Shown: piece after piece, positions 13,819-23,837 of the stretch | Numbering within the stretch: the first letter of the stretch is position 1 | How the letters are laid out: each line of letters begins with the position of its first letter | Assembly: GCA_028708845.1 (NCBI GenBank) | Contig: JAQVXZ010000003.1 | Coordinates: forward strand, 1 to 64,000 | Direction: 5' to 3' | Source of the DNA: Bacteroidales bacterium | GTDB taxonomy: Bacteria > Bacteroidota > Bacteroidia > Bacteroidales > P3 | DNA length: 64,000 nt | The notes under the pieces: model-generated | Seen by the model: only the letters and a program-made list of their open reading frames with translations | What the model was told of the DNA's origin: nothing | The model's database searches: none | Made by a program: the position numbers and the translations under genes

Positions 13819-16218
13819 ATGAACGAGGCACAGACAAGATTAGATAAGATTAATCCTAAACTTAAGGAATGTGGTTGGGGGGTTGTTAAGGAGAGTAGGA
13901 TTCTTGTTGAGCAAAATGCTTATAAGCTAACTAATGGAAAGATTGGCTCTTCTTCGAGTAGGGCTTTAAAGGTCGATTATATCTTAGTTTATAAGGATGT
14001 TAAACTTGCAATCATTGAAGCAAAAAGCGATGAAAAAGATTATAATGAGGGTGTGGCTCAGGCTAAGCTCTATGCCCAAATGATGAATATTCGCTTTACT
14101 TATTCAACAAATGGGGATAAGATTTATGAGATTGATATGCTTACAGGCATGGAGGATGAAATAGAGTCTTACCCAACTCCTGAACAACTTTGGAATAATA
14201 CTTACAGAGAATTGGATGAGTGGAAAGAAAAGTTTCTTCTTACTCCTTTTTTCACTAAGCCCGATAAATCGCCTCGTTACTATCAAGAAAATGCTGTAAA
14301 TAAGGTCTTGGATGCAATTGCAGAAAAGAGAAATAGAATATTACTTACTCTTGCAACTGGTACTGGAAAAACCTTTATTGCTTTTCAAATTGCTTGGAAG
14401 CTTTACCAAACAAAGTGGAATACTAAGGTAGATAATAGAAGACCAAGGATATTGTTTTTGGCAGATAGAAATATATTAGCAAATCAAGCTCAAACCGATT
14501 TTGGAGGATTTGATGAAAAGCTTTGCTTAAGGATTACTCCTAAGACTTTTAGAGAAAACAATCATGTTCCTACGGCTCAAAACATTTACTTTACAATCTT
14601 TTCTACTCTTATGACTCCAGAGGGAGAGCCTTCTTATAAGCAATATGATGAGAATTTCTTCGATTTAATTATTATTGATGAATGCCATAGAGGGGGTGCT
14701 AATGATGAAAGCCGTTGGAGAGATATATTAGATTACTTTTCAAGTGCATTTCAGCTTGGATTAACAGCCACTCCTAAGAGAACGGATAATGTTAATACTT
14801 ATGAGTATTTTGGAGAACCTGTTTATCAGTATTCTTTAAAACAAGGTATTGAGGATGGTTTTCTTACTCCTTTTAGGCATGTGGTTATGAAAACTACTAT
14901 TGATGAATATATATATAGCGTGGATGATGATATAATTGAGGGAGAAGATTTGATTGATGAGGATAAGGTTTATGAGGAAAAGGATTTTTATTATGGTAAC
15001 ATTGAAATAGTAAAGAGAGATGAACTAAGAGTTAAAGAAATGCTTAATGAGATTAATCCTAATGATAAGACTTTGGTTTTTTGTTATAATCAATCTCATG
15101 CAGCTAAAATTAGGGATATGATAAATAGACTTAGCAACTCTAAAAATCCTAATTATTGCGTTAGGGTAACGGCTAATGATGGGACTATTGGGGAGAATTA
15201 CTTAAGGCAGTTTCAGGATAATGAAAATTTAATCCCTACAATTCTTACAACCTCCCATAAACTTTCAACTGGAGTAGATGCAAGAAATATTAGAAACATT
15301 GTTCTAATGCGACCAATTAACTCAATGATTGAGTTTAAACAAATTATAGGTAGAGGTACTCGTATATTTGATAATAAGCTTTATTTCTCAATCTTAGACT
15401 TTGTTAAAGCTTACGAAAAGTATCAAGATCCTCAGTGGGACGGAGAGCCTATTTGCCCAAGATGTAACCAAGTGGATTGTATTTGCGATGGTAACGAACC
15501 TCCAAGAGTTTGCAATAAATGTGGTAAGACACCTTGTGTTTGCGAAAAAATGCATTGTAATGTTTGTGGTAAAACTCCTTGCGTGTGTGAGAAAGAACCT
15601 TGCGCTATATGTGGGGAAATACCTTGCGAGTGTAAGAAAAAGAAAATAGTTATTAAACTTTCTGACAATAGAGAAATTGAGGTTAGCAAAGAATATATGT
15701 TTTATAGTGCTGATGGTAAACCAATTTCAACAAAAGAATTTATTGAAAAGATATTCGGCAGTTTACCACAATACTTTAATTCAAAGGAGGAATTAATAAA
15801 AATATGGGCTAATCCACATTCAAGGGAAGAACTATTAGACAAACTTGAGATTGCAGGCTTTGGAATAGATAAATTAACCTCTTTGCAAGAGATTATTGAC
15901 GCAAAGGAAAGTGATTTGTTGGATGTATTAGAGTATATTGCTTATTCCATTAAGCCTATTAAAAGATTGGATAGAGTTGAGGAAAATAGAGATAGTATAT
16001 ATAGTAATCTGAATGATAACAAAAAGGATTTTGTTAATTTCTTAGTTGATTTATATATTAAAGCAGGAGTAAGCCAATTAAGTAATAATAATATTAAAGA
16101 CCTTATTAATATGAAATATAATTCCCTTGAAGATGCTAAAAAAAGTCTTGGAGGTATAAATAATATCAAAGAAGTATTTACTAATTTTCAAAAGTCACTT
16201 TACGGAGATAATAATTAA
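13819..16218 (+). CDS. hsdR: Type I restriction endonuclease subunit HsdR with a cysteine-rich insert
   Basis: 799 residues. The N-terminal nuclease shows D53, E67-A-K69 and Q81 (VDYILVYKD...AIIEAKS...QAKLYA), a PD-(D/E)xK site. The translocase follows: LATGTGKTF (Walker A, ~178-186), IIIDECHRGG (DECH, ~285-294), GLTATPKRTDN (motif III), and motif VI around QIIGRGTRIFD. At residues ~545-605 there are four tandem cysteine units of the form CxxC-x3-PC-x-C (CNKCGKTPCVCEK, CNVCGKTPCVCEK, CAICGEIPCECKK and a first, looser one), likely zinc-binding knuckles. The last ~190 residues resemble the EcoEI R C-terminal domain. Target: cuts unmodified DNA with HsdM/HsdS. Confidence 0.93.
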   Translation: MNEAQTRLDKINPKLKECGWGVVKESRILVEQNAYKLTNGKIGSSSSRALKVDYILVYKDVKLAIIEAKSDEKDYNEGVAQAKLYAQMMNIRFTYSTNGDKIYEIDMLTGMEDEIESYPTPEQLWNNTYRELDEWKEKFLLTPFFTKPDKSPRYYQENAVNKVLDAIAEKRNRILLTLATGTGKTFIAFQIAWKLYQTKWNTKVDNRRPRILFLADRNILANQAQTDFGGFDEKLCLRITPKTFRENNHVPTAQNIYFTIFSTLMTPEGEPSYKQYDENFFDLIIIDECHRGGANDESRWRDILDYFSSAFQLGLTATPKRTDNVNTYEYFGEPVYQYSLKQGIEDGFLTPFRHVVMKTTIDEYIYSVDDDIIEGEDLIDEDKVYEEKDFYYGNIEIVKRDELRVKEMLNEINPNDKTLVFCYNQSHAAKIRDMINRLSNSKNPNYCVRVTANDGTIGENYLRQFQDNENLIPTILTTSHKLSTGVDARNIRNIVLMRPINSMIEFKQIIGRGTRIFDNKLYFSILDFVKAYEKYQDPQWDGEPICPRCNQVDCICDGNEPPRVCNKCGKTPCVCEKMHCNVCGKTPCVCEKEPCAICGEIPCECKKKKIVIKLSDNREIEVSKEYMFYSADGKPISTKEFIEKIFGSLPQYFNSKEELIKIWANPHSREELLDKLEIAGFGIDKLTSLQEIIDAKESDLLDVLEYIAYSIKPIKRLDRVEENRDSIYSNLNDNKKDFVNFLVDLYIKAGVSQLSNNNIKDLINMKYNSLEDAKKSLGGINNIKEVFTNFQKSLYGDNN

Positions 16219-16230
16219 CACCTATCAATT

Positions 16231-16635
16231 ATGAGCAAAATAACATTATACAAATTAGAAGCTGATAATAGAGCTGAAATTGTTAGTGAGAAGCCTTTTA
16301 AGTTGGAAAGAGAAATGCAAAGGGTTTTTGAGGATAATTTGGGTTTGATTATGGGTTTGGAAATGGTTAAGTCGGAGTTTGCAATCAAGGATAAGAGAAT
16401 TGATACATTGGCTTTTGATAGGCAAAATAATTCTTTTGTGATTATTGAATACAAGAGAGATAAAAACAATTCTGTTTTCGATCAAGGTATTACTTACTTA
16501 AATCTTATGCTTAATTATAAGGCTGATTTTGTTTTGGAGTATAATGAGAACATGAAAAACAATCTTTCAAGGAATAAAGTTGATTGGTCGCAGGTTTTCC
16601 GTTGTGCGGGATTTATTGCTATGACAAGCGACTAA
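16231..16635 (+). pseudogene. PD-(D/E)xK nuclease-like protein (DUF5655 type), 3'-truncated
   Basis: 134 residues against roughly 300 for the family as I remember it. The N-terminal nuclease-like half is intact: MSKITLYKLEADNR, then RIDTLAFDRQNNSFVIIEYK with the D...E-x-K site, and DQGITYLNLML. After VDWSQ the family sequence should continue with a beta strand and a second domain, but the frame runs into unrelated sequence and stops 14 codons on. The genes are commonly linked to type I R-M loci, and this one starts 12 bp after hsdR. A functional short form cannot be excluded. Confidence 0.65.
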
Positions 16636-17052
16636 AGCTGATTTGCTTTGGGCTTCGCCTTGGTAATGACGTTAAACGATTATTGCAATTTTTTCTACAA
16701 ACATGCGACGCCTTACGGGGTTGGGTTGTGGTGTGGGGGTTATTTGTTTGTTGCTACCATAATGTCGCACCTCTGGTGCTTTTTTGTTGATTTTAAATTG
16801 TAATTTTTTAAATTATGGGGTGATTCAGGACTGGTATGGAGTTGTGAATAATCCATTTTTGATTGGGGGATATATTAGTCCTCCCGTCGTGTGGTATTTC
16901 TTTGCCGTGCAAAGCGACTAAGTCGATTTCCAACTCCCGCACTATATTACTATAAGGATTTATAATCCGTAACTTTATTTACAACAATAATCTATCGGAT
17001 AACATATCCTAATAATAAAGTCGTGTGGGAATACAATTCCCGCACGACGGAT
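16636..17052. other. Gene-free right end of the island
   Basis: No credible gene. It holds a fragment of the dispersed repeat (TGGGCTTCGCCTTGGTAATGACG, split around 16650-16672), a region with TGCGAC (16703) and GTCGCA (16763) as inverted arms that resembles intergenic repeats I have seen in Bacteroidota, and the hairpin at 17020-17048. It looks like accumulated repeat debris at an element boundary. Confidence 0.5.
17020..17048. repeat. 13-bp-stem palindrome at the right island boundary
   Basis: GTCGTGTGGGAAT (17020-17032) pairs with ATTCCCGCACGAC (17036-17048), one T-G pair, loop ACA. It ends 4 bp before the right 50-bp repeat. The word GTCGTGTGG recurs at about 16893. It could be a recombinase-binding or terminator-like structure; no T tract is present. 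Confidence 0.7.
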
Positions 17053-17099
17053 AAAATAATCTGCCTATTATATCTATCTAATTCTTCTTTTGTAAGCAT
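17053..17099 (-). pseudogene. thiF 5' stub (first 16 codons); right direct repeat
   Basis: From ATG 17099 the minus strand reads MLTKEELDRYNRQIIL, the same as the start of the intact thiF (MLTQEELDRYNRQIIL), then runs into unrelated island DNA and stops. The ATG is 19 bp past the stop of the gene at 17119, normal operon spacing. Its position after thiH is where Bacteroidota thi operons carry thiF. The 50-bp copy of the left repeat is 17053-17102. I read it as the original 5' end of thiF left behind when the island arrived. Confidence 0.75.
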
Positions 17100-17118
17100 A
17101 GTGTTTTTAATAAAGAAA

Positions 17119-17775
17119 CTAATTTTGAATGACTGGAGCGTTAGTTTTATTATTTATAATAGTATCTAATTTTATTTCCAATAATGCTTTTCTAATGAAT
17201 TTATCAGTTGGGAATAGTTTTTTGAAATAATCTGTTGTTTCTTTGAAATTATCTTTTACTATTACAGCATTGGGATAAACATTTTTCATGTTCTCCATAT
17301 TTTCAGCAACAATTGCGCCTGCAATTCCACCTCCAATCGCTCCACCTAAGATGCCTGCTGTTACAACTATATTCGCGTCTTTTTCTGATATCTTTGAAAC
17401 AGATTCAAGAGTATCCCAATTAACAATTATATCTCCAATATAATAAATATCAGTATTTCTAAGGAATATAGAATACCAATTCATAGGTAATTGAAGAATA
17501 TCATTTTTATAGTAGAGTTTAGTTATTGAGTTTTTAAACAAGGGTATTTGCATATAAACATATCCATTGGAATCGCAGTGAGCAAAATACTTACCTTGAT
17601 TATTCCAATTTATATCCCACTCATTTGTTAAATAGGTTGAATCTCTAATAATATTGATTTTTGCAATAACAATTGCATGCTCTTCTTCCATTTCAAGGTT
17701 TTTAATTCTTCCCACAGAGCAAGAAGAAAGAAAAACTACAGAAATAACTGCTAATAAAAAAATACTCCTTTTCAT
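17119..17775 (-). CDS. Predicted lipoprotein with glycine zipper, in the thiamine operon
   Basis: 218 residues. MKRSIFLLAVISVVFLSSC is a lipoprotein signal with lipobox LSSC (Cys19). A glycine-zipper segment (VTAGILGGAIGGGIAGAIVA, ~137-156) could insert in or pack against a membrane. The remainder is beta-rich and not recognised. It begins 54 bp after thiH and precedes the thiF stub, so it is inside the TPP-controlled operon; no standard thiamine role is known for such a protein. Transport or envelope function is a guess only. Confidence 0.7.
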   Translation of the reverse strand: MKRSIFLLAVISVVFLSSCSVGRIKNLEMEEEHAIVIAKINIIRDSTYLTNEWDINWNNQGKYFAHCDSNGYVYMQIPLFKNSITKLYYKNDILQLPMNWYSIFLRNTDIYYIGDIIVNWDTLESVSKISEKDANIVVTAGILGGAIGGGIAGAIVAENMENMKNVYPNAVIVKDNFKETTDYFKKLFPTDKFIRKALLEIKLDTIINNKTNAPVIQN

Positions 17776-17829
17776 TGTTGGATTTTTAAATTTTTATTGT
17801 ATTAACCATTAATAATTAACAACTAACCA

Positions 17830-18945
17830 TTAATTAAGGATTTTGTCCCAATCTTTATAAACTACATCATAGCCTTGTGAGCGCACCATTGCTTCCATTT
17901 CAACTTCATTTCTATTATCGTTGGTGTGGAATTGTTCTAGTTCATGGTTGGGTTTGGAATATCCGCCTGGGTCGGTTTTGCTTCCTGCACTCATTGAGGT
18001 TATACCTAATGTTACAAAATTATTACGCATTTCCATACTCTCACGAGTTGTCATAGATATATCGATATCGTTATCGAATATTCTATATGCCCAAATAGTT
18101 TGTGCAAATTCTTTATCGGTCATTATTACATTAGGTTGGAATCCTCCTGCCGCTGGTCTCATTCTTGGGAAAGCAACTGCGTATTTACTCCTCCAATATT
18201 TCTTGGTCATAAACCTTAGGTGCATAGCCATATAAACCATTTCTACTCTCCAGTCTTCAAGTCCTATCAAAGCACCGAAGCCAACTCTGTGAGCTCCTGC
18301 CTTTGCTAGTCTTTCGGGAGTATCTAAGCGATATTTATAATTACTCTTCATTCCCTTCGGATGGTAATGCTTATATACTTCTTGGCGGTAAGTTTCTTGG
18401 TAAACATAAACAGAGTTTACTCCTGCCTTGAATAATCTCTCGTACTCTTCAATACTCATAGGGTAGACCTCTAAGTTGATGGTTGAGAAATAAGGTCGGC
18501 ATAGCTCAACCGCATGTTCAATATAGTCAATACCAACATTCTTTGGATGCTCCCCTGTCAGAAGAAGGACATTATCCATATTCATTGATTTGATAACCTT
18601 AATTTCTGATATAATCTCTTTATCTGTTAGGGTTATTCTTTCTATATCGTTATTATGATTGAATCCACAGTAAATACAATGGTTGGTGCATTCATTTGAA
18701 ATATATAGGGGTACATAGAATTGCATTACCTTACCAAAGCGTCTCTGAGTGATTTCCCTACTCATACTTGCCATAGGTTCGAGGTAATTGCTTGCAGCTG
18801 GAGATATTAAAGCCTTAAAATCTTCTATTGTTATATTAGTACTATTTAAGGCCCTCTCAACATCTAAGCTTGTTTTTGCATAAATGCTTTCTCCAATACT
18901 TTCCCAACTAAGGTCTTTAATAGTGTCGTAAAAACTTATATTCAT
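17830..18945 (-). CDS. thiH: 2-iminoacetate synthase ThiH (radical SAM, tyrosine lyase)
   Basis: 371 residues. ECTNHCIYCGF places the radical-SAM cluster cysteines at 86, 90 and 93 (CxxxCxxC). ThiH cleaves tyrosine to p-cresol and dehydroglycine (2-iminoacetate), which ThiG uses to build the thiazole ring; it implies an anaerobic-type pathway rather than the oxygen-dependent ThiO route. Conserved GLEDWRVEM and SMTTRESMEMRN are typical of ThiH. It starts one base after the thiC stop. Confidence 0.96.
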   Translation of the reverse strand: MNISFYDTIKDLSWESIGESIYAKTSLDVERALNSTNITIEDFKALISPAASNYLEPMASMSREITQRRFGKVMQFYVPLYISNECTNHCIYCGFNHNNDIERITLTDKEIISEIKVIKSMNMDNVLLLTGEHPKNVGIDYIEHAVELCRPYFSTINLEVYPMSIEEYERLFKAGVNSVYVYQETYRQEVYKHYHPKGMKSNYKYRLDTPERLAKAGAHRVGFGALIGLEDWRVEMVYMAMHLRFMTKKYWRSKYAVAFPRMRPAAGGFQPNVIMTDKEFAQTIWAYRIFDNDIDISMTTRESMEMRNNFVTLGITSMSAGSKTDPGGYSKPNHELEQFHTNDNRNEVEMEAMVRSQGYDVVYKDWDKILN

Positions 18946-18946
18946 C

Positions 18947-21417
<2,471 letters not shown>

Positions 21418-21435
21418 ATGTAATTATATTTGTTT

Positions 21436-22062
21436 TTATTGAATGATTAAATTGATTTCTTTTATTGTATTTGAAGGGTCTTCACTCTCTAATATAAGGG
21501 AACTAATTGCTATTCCATAAACCCCAGTTGATTGTAAAAGCCCAATATCTTCAAGCCTTATTCCTCCTATTGCGTAAATAGGAATATTGATATTATTAGC
21601 CTTGCATTTATTTATTATATCCTTATATCCCTCTATTCCTAATATAGGGCTTAGACCTTGTTTTGTATTTGTAAATCTTAGAGGACCAAGACCTATATAA
21701 TCAGCTCCATCGTAATAATGCTTTACAATATCTTCAAAAGTATTAGCCGTTGCTCCAATTATCTTATCTTTACCTAAAATCTTTCTTGCCTCTTTAATTG
21801 GCATATCTTTCTTGCCAAGATGAACGCCATTAGTTCCAATCTCATTTACTAATTCTACATAGTCGTCAATAATAAATGTTGCGTTATACTTATCACATTC
21901 TTTTTTGATAAGCTTACCCATTATTAGTAACTCATCTATGGAAGCATCTTTCATTCTTAACTGAATAAATCTAATACCAGATTCAAGAGCCATAATAGCT
22001 GATTCTAAGTAATTATACTTTGAATTAGAATGTGTGATGAATTGTATTTTTTCTAGTTTCAT
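21436..22062 (-). CDS. thiE: Thiamine phosphate synthase ThiE
   Basis: 208 residues from ATG 22062 (MKLEKIQFITHS); an in-frame ATG at 22083 would overlap the preceding gene. It joins HMP pyrophosphate with thiazole phosphate. Seen: FIQLRMKD, NGVHLGKKD, IGATANTFED, YIGLGPLRFTNTK (phosphate-binding) and PIYAIGGI. These active-site segments are complete, so of the two ThiE-like proteins in the operon this is the better candidate for the synthase. Confidence 0.92.
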   Translation of the reverse strand: MKLEKIQFITHSNSKYNYLESAIMALESGIRFIQLRMKDASIDELLIMGKLIKKECDKYNATFIIDDYVELVNEIGTNGVHLGKKDMPIKEARKILGKDKIIGATANTFEDIVKHYYDGADYIGLGPLRFTNTKQGLSPILGIEGYKDIINKCKANNINIPIYAIGGIRLEDIGLLQSTGVYGIAISSLILESEDPSNTIKEINLIIQ

Positions 22063-22073
22063 ATTGTGTTTTC

Positions 22074-22604
22074 TTATTTCCAAAGGCTACCAAGAAGAGC
22101 TGCTCCTCCAAAGCCAATTGACTTTAGCTCTTCGAACTTATCTTCAGTTATTCCTCCTAAGGCTATTGTTTTTTCATTAATTAATGATGATTCTTTAAGG
22201 TCTTTAAGGTTGAAATTACTCTTATAACCTTGTTTTGATATGCTATTGTATATAGGACTAAGGAATACATAATCAAATCTATCTCTTGTTTCCAGCATCT
22301 CTTTTAGGTTATGACAGGAAAAGCTTTTTCTTAAATTACCATATATTGGTTTAATATAAGGACTTGTAATATTAAAGTGAACTCCTCCCAAGCCAAACTC
22401 CAAAGCTAATTCTTGATGATAATGTATGGTTAGTTTGTTTCTTATTTCTAATGGAAATTCATCTAAGTAGTATCTTAAGTACTCTGGACTTAGGGATGGC
22501 TTACGAATATGAAATATGTCTATACCATTATTCAATAGTTCAACTATCCTTTTCTGCTCATCCTTAATTCCTTTCTCTGGAGTAATTCCAATTACCCTCC
22601 ACAT
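22074..22604 (-). CDS. ThiE/TenI-like paralogue
   Basis: 176 residues, ThiE superfamily but shorter. It keeps a barrel with FHIRKPSLS, LGGVHFNITSP, YVFLSPIYNSISKQGY and TIALGGI, but the segments that bind HMP pyrophosphate in ThiE (the Lys/Asp of GVHLGKKD) read GVHFNIT. TenI of Bacillus, a thiazole tautomerase, is the best-known short paralogue; a similar role is my inference. Start overlaps the end of thiS by 13 bp. Confidence 0.8.
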   Translation of the reverse strand: MWRVIGITPEKGIKDEQKRIVELLNNGIDIFHIRKPSLSPEYLRYYLDEFPLEIRNKLTIHYHQELALEFGLGGVHFNITSPYIKPIYGNLRKSFSCHNLKEMLETRDRFDYVFLSPIYNSISKQGYKSNFNLKDLKESSLINEKTIALGGITEDKFEELKSIGFGGAALLGSLWK

Positions 22605-22795
22605 GTTGCTTGAATTATTGTTATCTTATCTCCATCTTTTAGCTTTGTTTCTTCCCATTTTGTTTGAGATATAACTTCTTCATTAACTGCTAATGCAATT
22701 GATGAAGTATCTCCATGGTTTAGAAACTTCATCATCTCTAATATTGAGATATTCTCAGGCATTATCTTTTCTCTCTTATTAACTATTACTTTCAT
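22592..22795 (-). CDS. thiS: Sulfur carrier protein ThiS
   Basis: 67 residues with a ubiquitin-like pattern and the required C-terminal Gly-Gly (QATCGG, stop). ThiF-type E1 enzyme adenylates this end and sulfur is transferred as a thiocarboxylate to ThiG. The start codon overlaps the thiD stop by four bases (ATGA), and the 3' end overlaps the TenI-like gene, so translation of the three is coupled. Confidence 0.93.
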   Translation of the reverse strand: MKVIVNKREKIMPENISILEMMKFLNHGDTSSIALAVNEEVISQTKWEETKLKDGDKITIIQATCGG

Positions 22796-23610
22796 TGTTT
22801 TATTAGTTTTTGTGGATTAAAGAAATGATTAACTGCTCCATGACCATTTCCAAGTTTAACATCTTTTCCTTCCAATATGGCTTTAGTAATATAGTCCTTA
22901 GCCATTATAACACTGGTTTCTAAATCCTTTCCCATTGCAAGATAGGCTGCAATTGCAGAAGAGAGTGTGCAACCAGTTCCGTGAGTGTTTTTTGTTTCTA
23001 TTTTATTAGATTGTAGTAATGTAGCTTCTTTGTCTCCTTTTTGCAGAAAAACATCAACCATTTCATTACCATTTAGGTGTCCTCCCTTAATTAGAACAGC
23101 ATTTACTCCATACCTACTAATAAACTCTTGAGCTCCCTCAATCATTTCATCAATAGTTTCTATATTTCTTTTAAGCAAAACAGAAGCCTCATTAAGGTTT
23201 GGGGTTATTATTGTGGAGATTGGGAATAGTTCTTTTATTATTGCTTCAACTGTTCCATCAAGAATTAAAGCATTCTTAGAAGTTGAAATCATAACAGGGT
23301 CTAAAACAAGGGGAATACTGTTTTTATAGAGCTTCTTAATGGCTAATACATTTTCTGTTGTGAAAAGCATACCTATTTTAATTGCATCAAAATCAAAGTC
23401 ATCAAGTACTGCCTTAAGTTGTTTTTCGACCATAGAACCAGGAACAGCCATAACATCAACAACTCCCATAGTGTTTTGAGCAGTTATAGCAGTAATTACA
23501 GAGGCTCCAAAAACGCCTAATGAACTAAATGTTTTTAAGTCTGCTTGAATTCCTGCACAGCCTCCCGAGTCAGAGCCTGCAATTGTAAGTGCTAGTGGAT
23601 ATGATGCCAT
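22792..23610 (-). CDS. thiD: HMP / HMP-phosphate kinase ThiD
   Basis: 272 residues, ribokinase fold. ALTIAGSDSGGCAGIQADLK is the substrate-binding start, VLDPVMIS the middle motif and THGTGCTLSSAIAAYLAMG the anion hole with catalytic Asp region. It phosphorylates HMP and HMP-phosphate to the pyrophosphate used by ThiE. It is the first gene of the operon, directly under the TPP riboswitch. Its start codon (23610-23608) is inside a 10-bp inverted repeat of the leader. Confidence 0.96.
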   Translation of the reverse strand: MASYPLALTIAGSDSGGCAGIQADLKTFSSLGVFGASVITAITAQNTMGVVDVMAVPGSMVEKQLKAVLDDFDFDAIKIGMLFTTENVLAIKKLYKNSIPLVLDPVMISTSKNALILDGTVEAIIKELFPISTIITPNLNEASVLLKRNIETIDEMIEGAQEFISRYGVNAVLIKGGHLNGNEMVDVFLQKGDKEATLLQSNKIETKNTHGTGCTLSSAIAAYLAMGKDLETSVIMAKDYITKAILEGKDVKLGNGHGAVNHFFNPQKLIKQ

Positions 23611-23651
23611 AAGTTATTTGTTTTAATAAAATCGTGAGGTGATAACTTATG
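23608..23651 (-). promoter_or_regulatory. Expression platform: start-codon-sequestering stem
   Basis: CATAAGTTAT at 23608-23617 (minus strand: ATAACTTATG, ending in the thiD ATG) is exactly complementary to 23642-23651. The upstream arm begins right after the aptamer's 3' side. When the pair forms it hides the start codon; no T tract follows. This suggests control at translation. Confidence 0.7.
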
Positions 23652-23654
23652 TTA

Positions 23655-23755
23655 AGAAAATTACTCTTTCCGCCTTAGCATTATCTAAGAGGTCGAAGGG
23701 TATAATCTCAGCCTAAATTTTAATAAAATTAAGCACCCCAATAAATTTAATAATA
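23655..23755 (-). promoter_or_regulatory. TPP riboswitch (THI box) aptamer
   Basis: Read on the minus strand: GGGGTGC (5' P2 side, plus 23734-23740), then CTGAGATTATACCC with the invariant CUGAGA and ACCC, then GACCTCTTAGATAATGC and GGCGGAAAGAGT, matching the THI-box pattern GAACCTGATC..GATAATGC..GCGNAGGGA. A possible P1 pairs ATTATT (about 23752-23757) with AGTAAT (about 23657-23662). It sits 45 bp before thiD and should repress the whole operon when thiamine pyrophosphate is plentiful. Confidence 0.93.
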
Positions 23756-23837
23756 ATTATTACAATAAAACGATAATAACGCCGTTTTATTGTTTGCAAA
23801 GATAACATTAATAACTAATATAAAAAAGAAAACGAGT

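Noticed and set aside
15401-15689. Cysteine-rich or serine-rich small proteins within hsdR in other frames
   Set aside because: They are alternative readings of the cysteine-rich hsdR segment and lack start signals.
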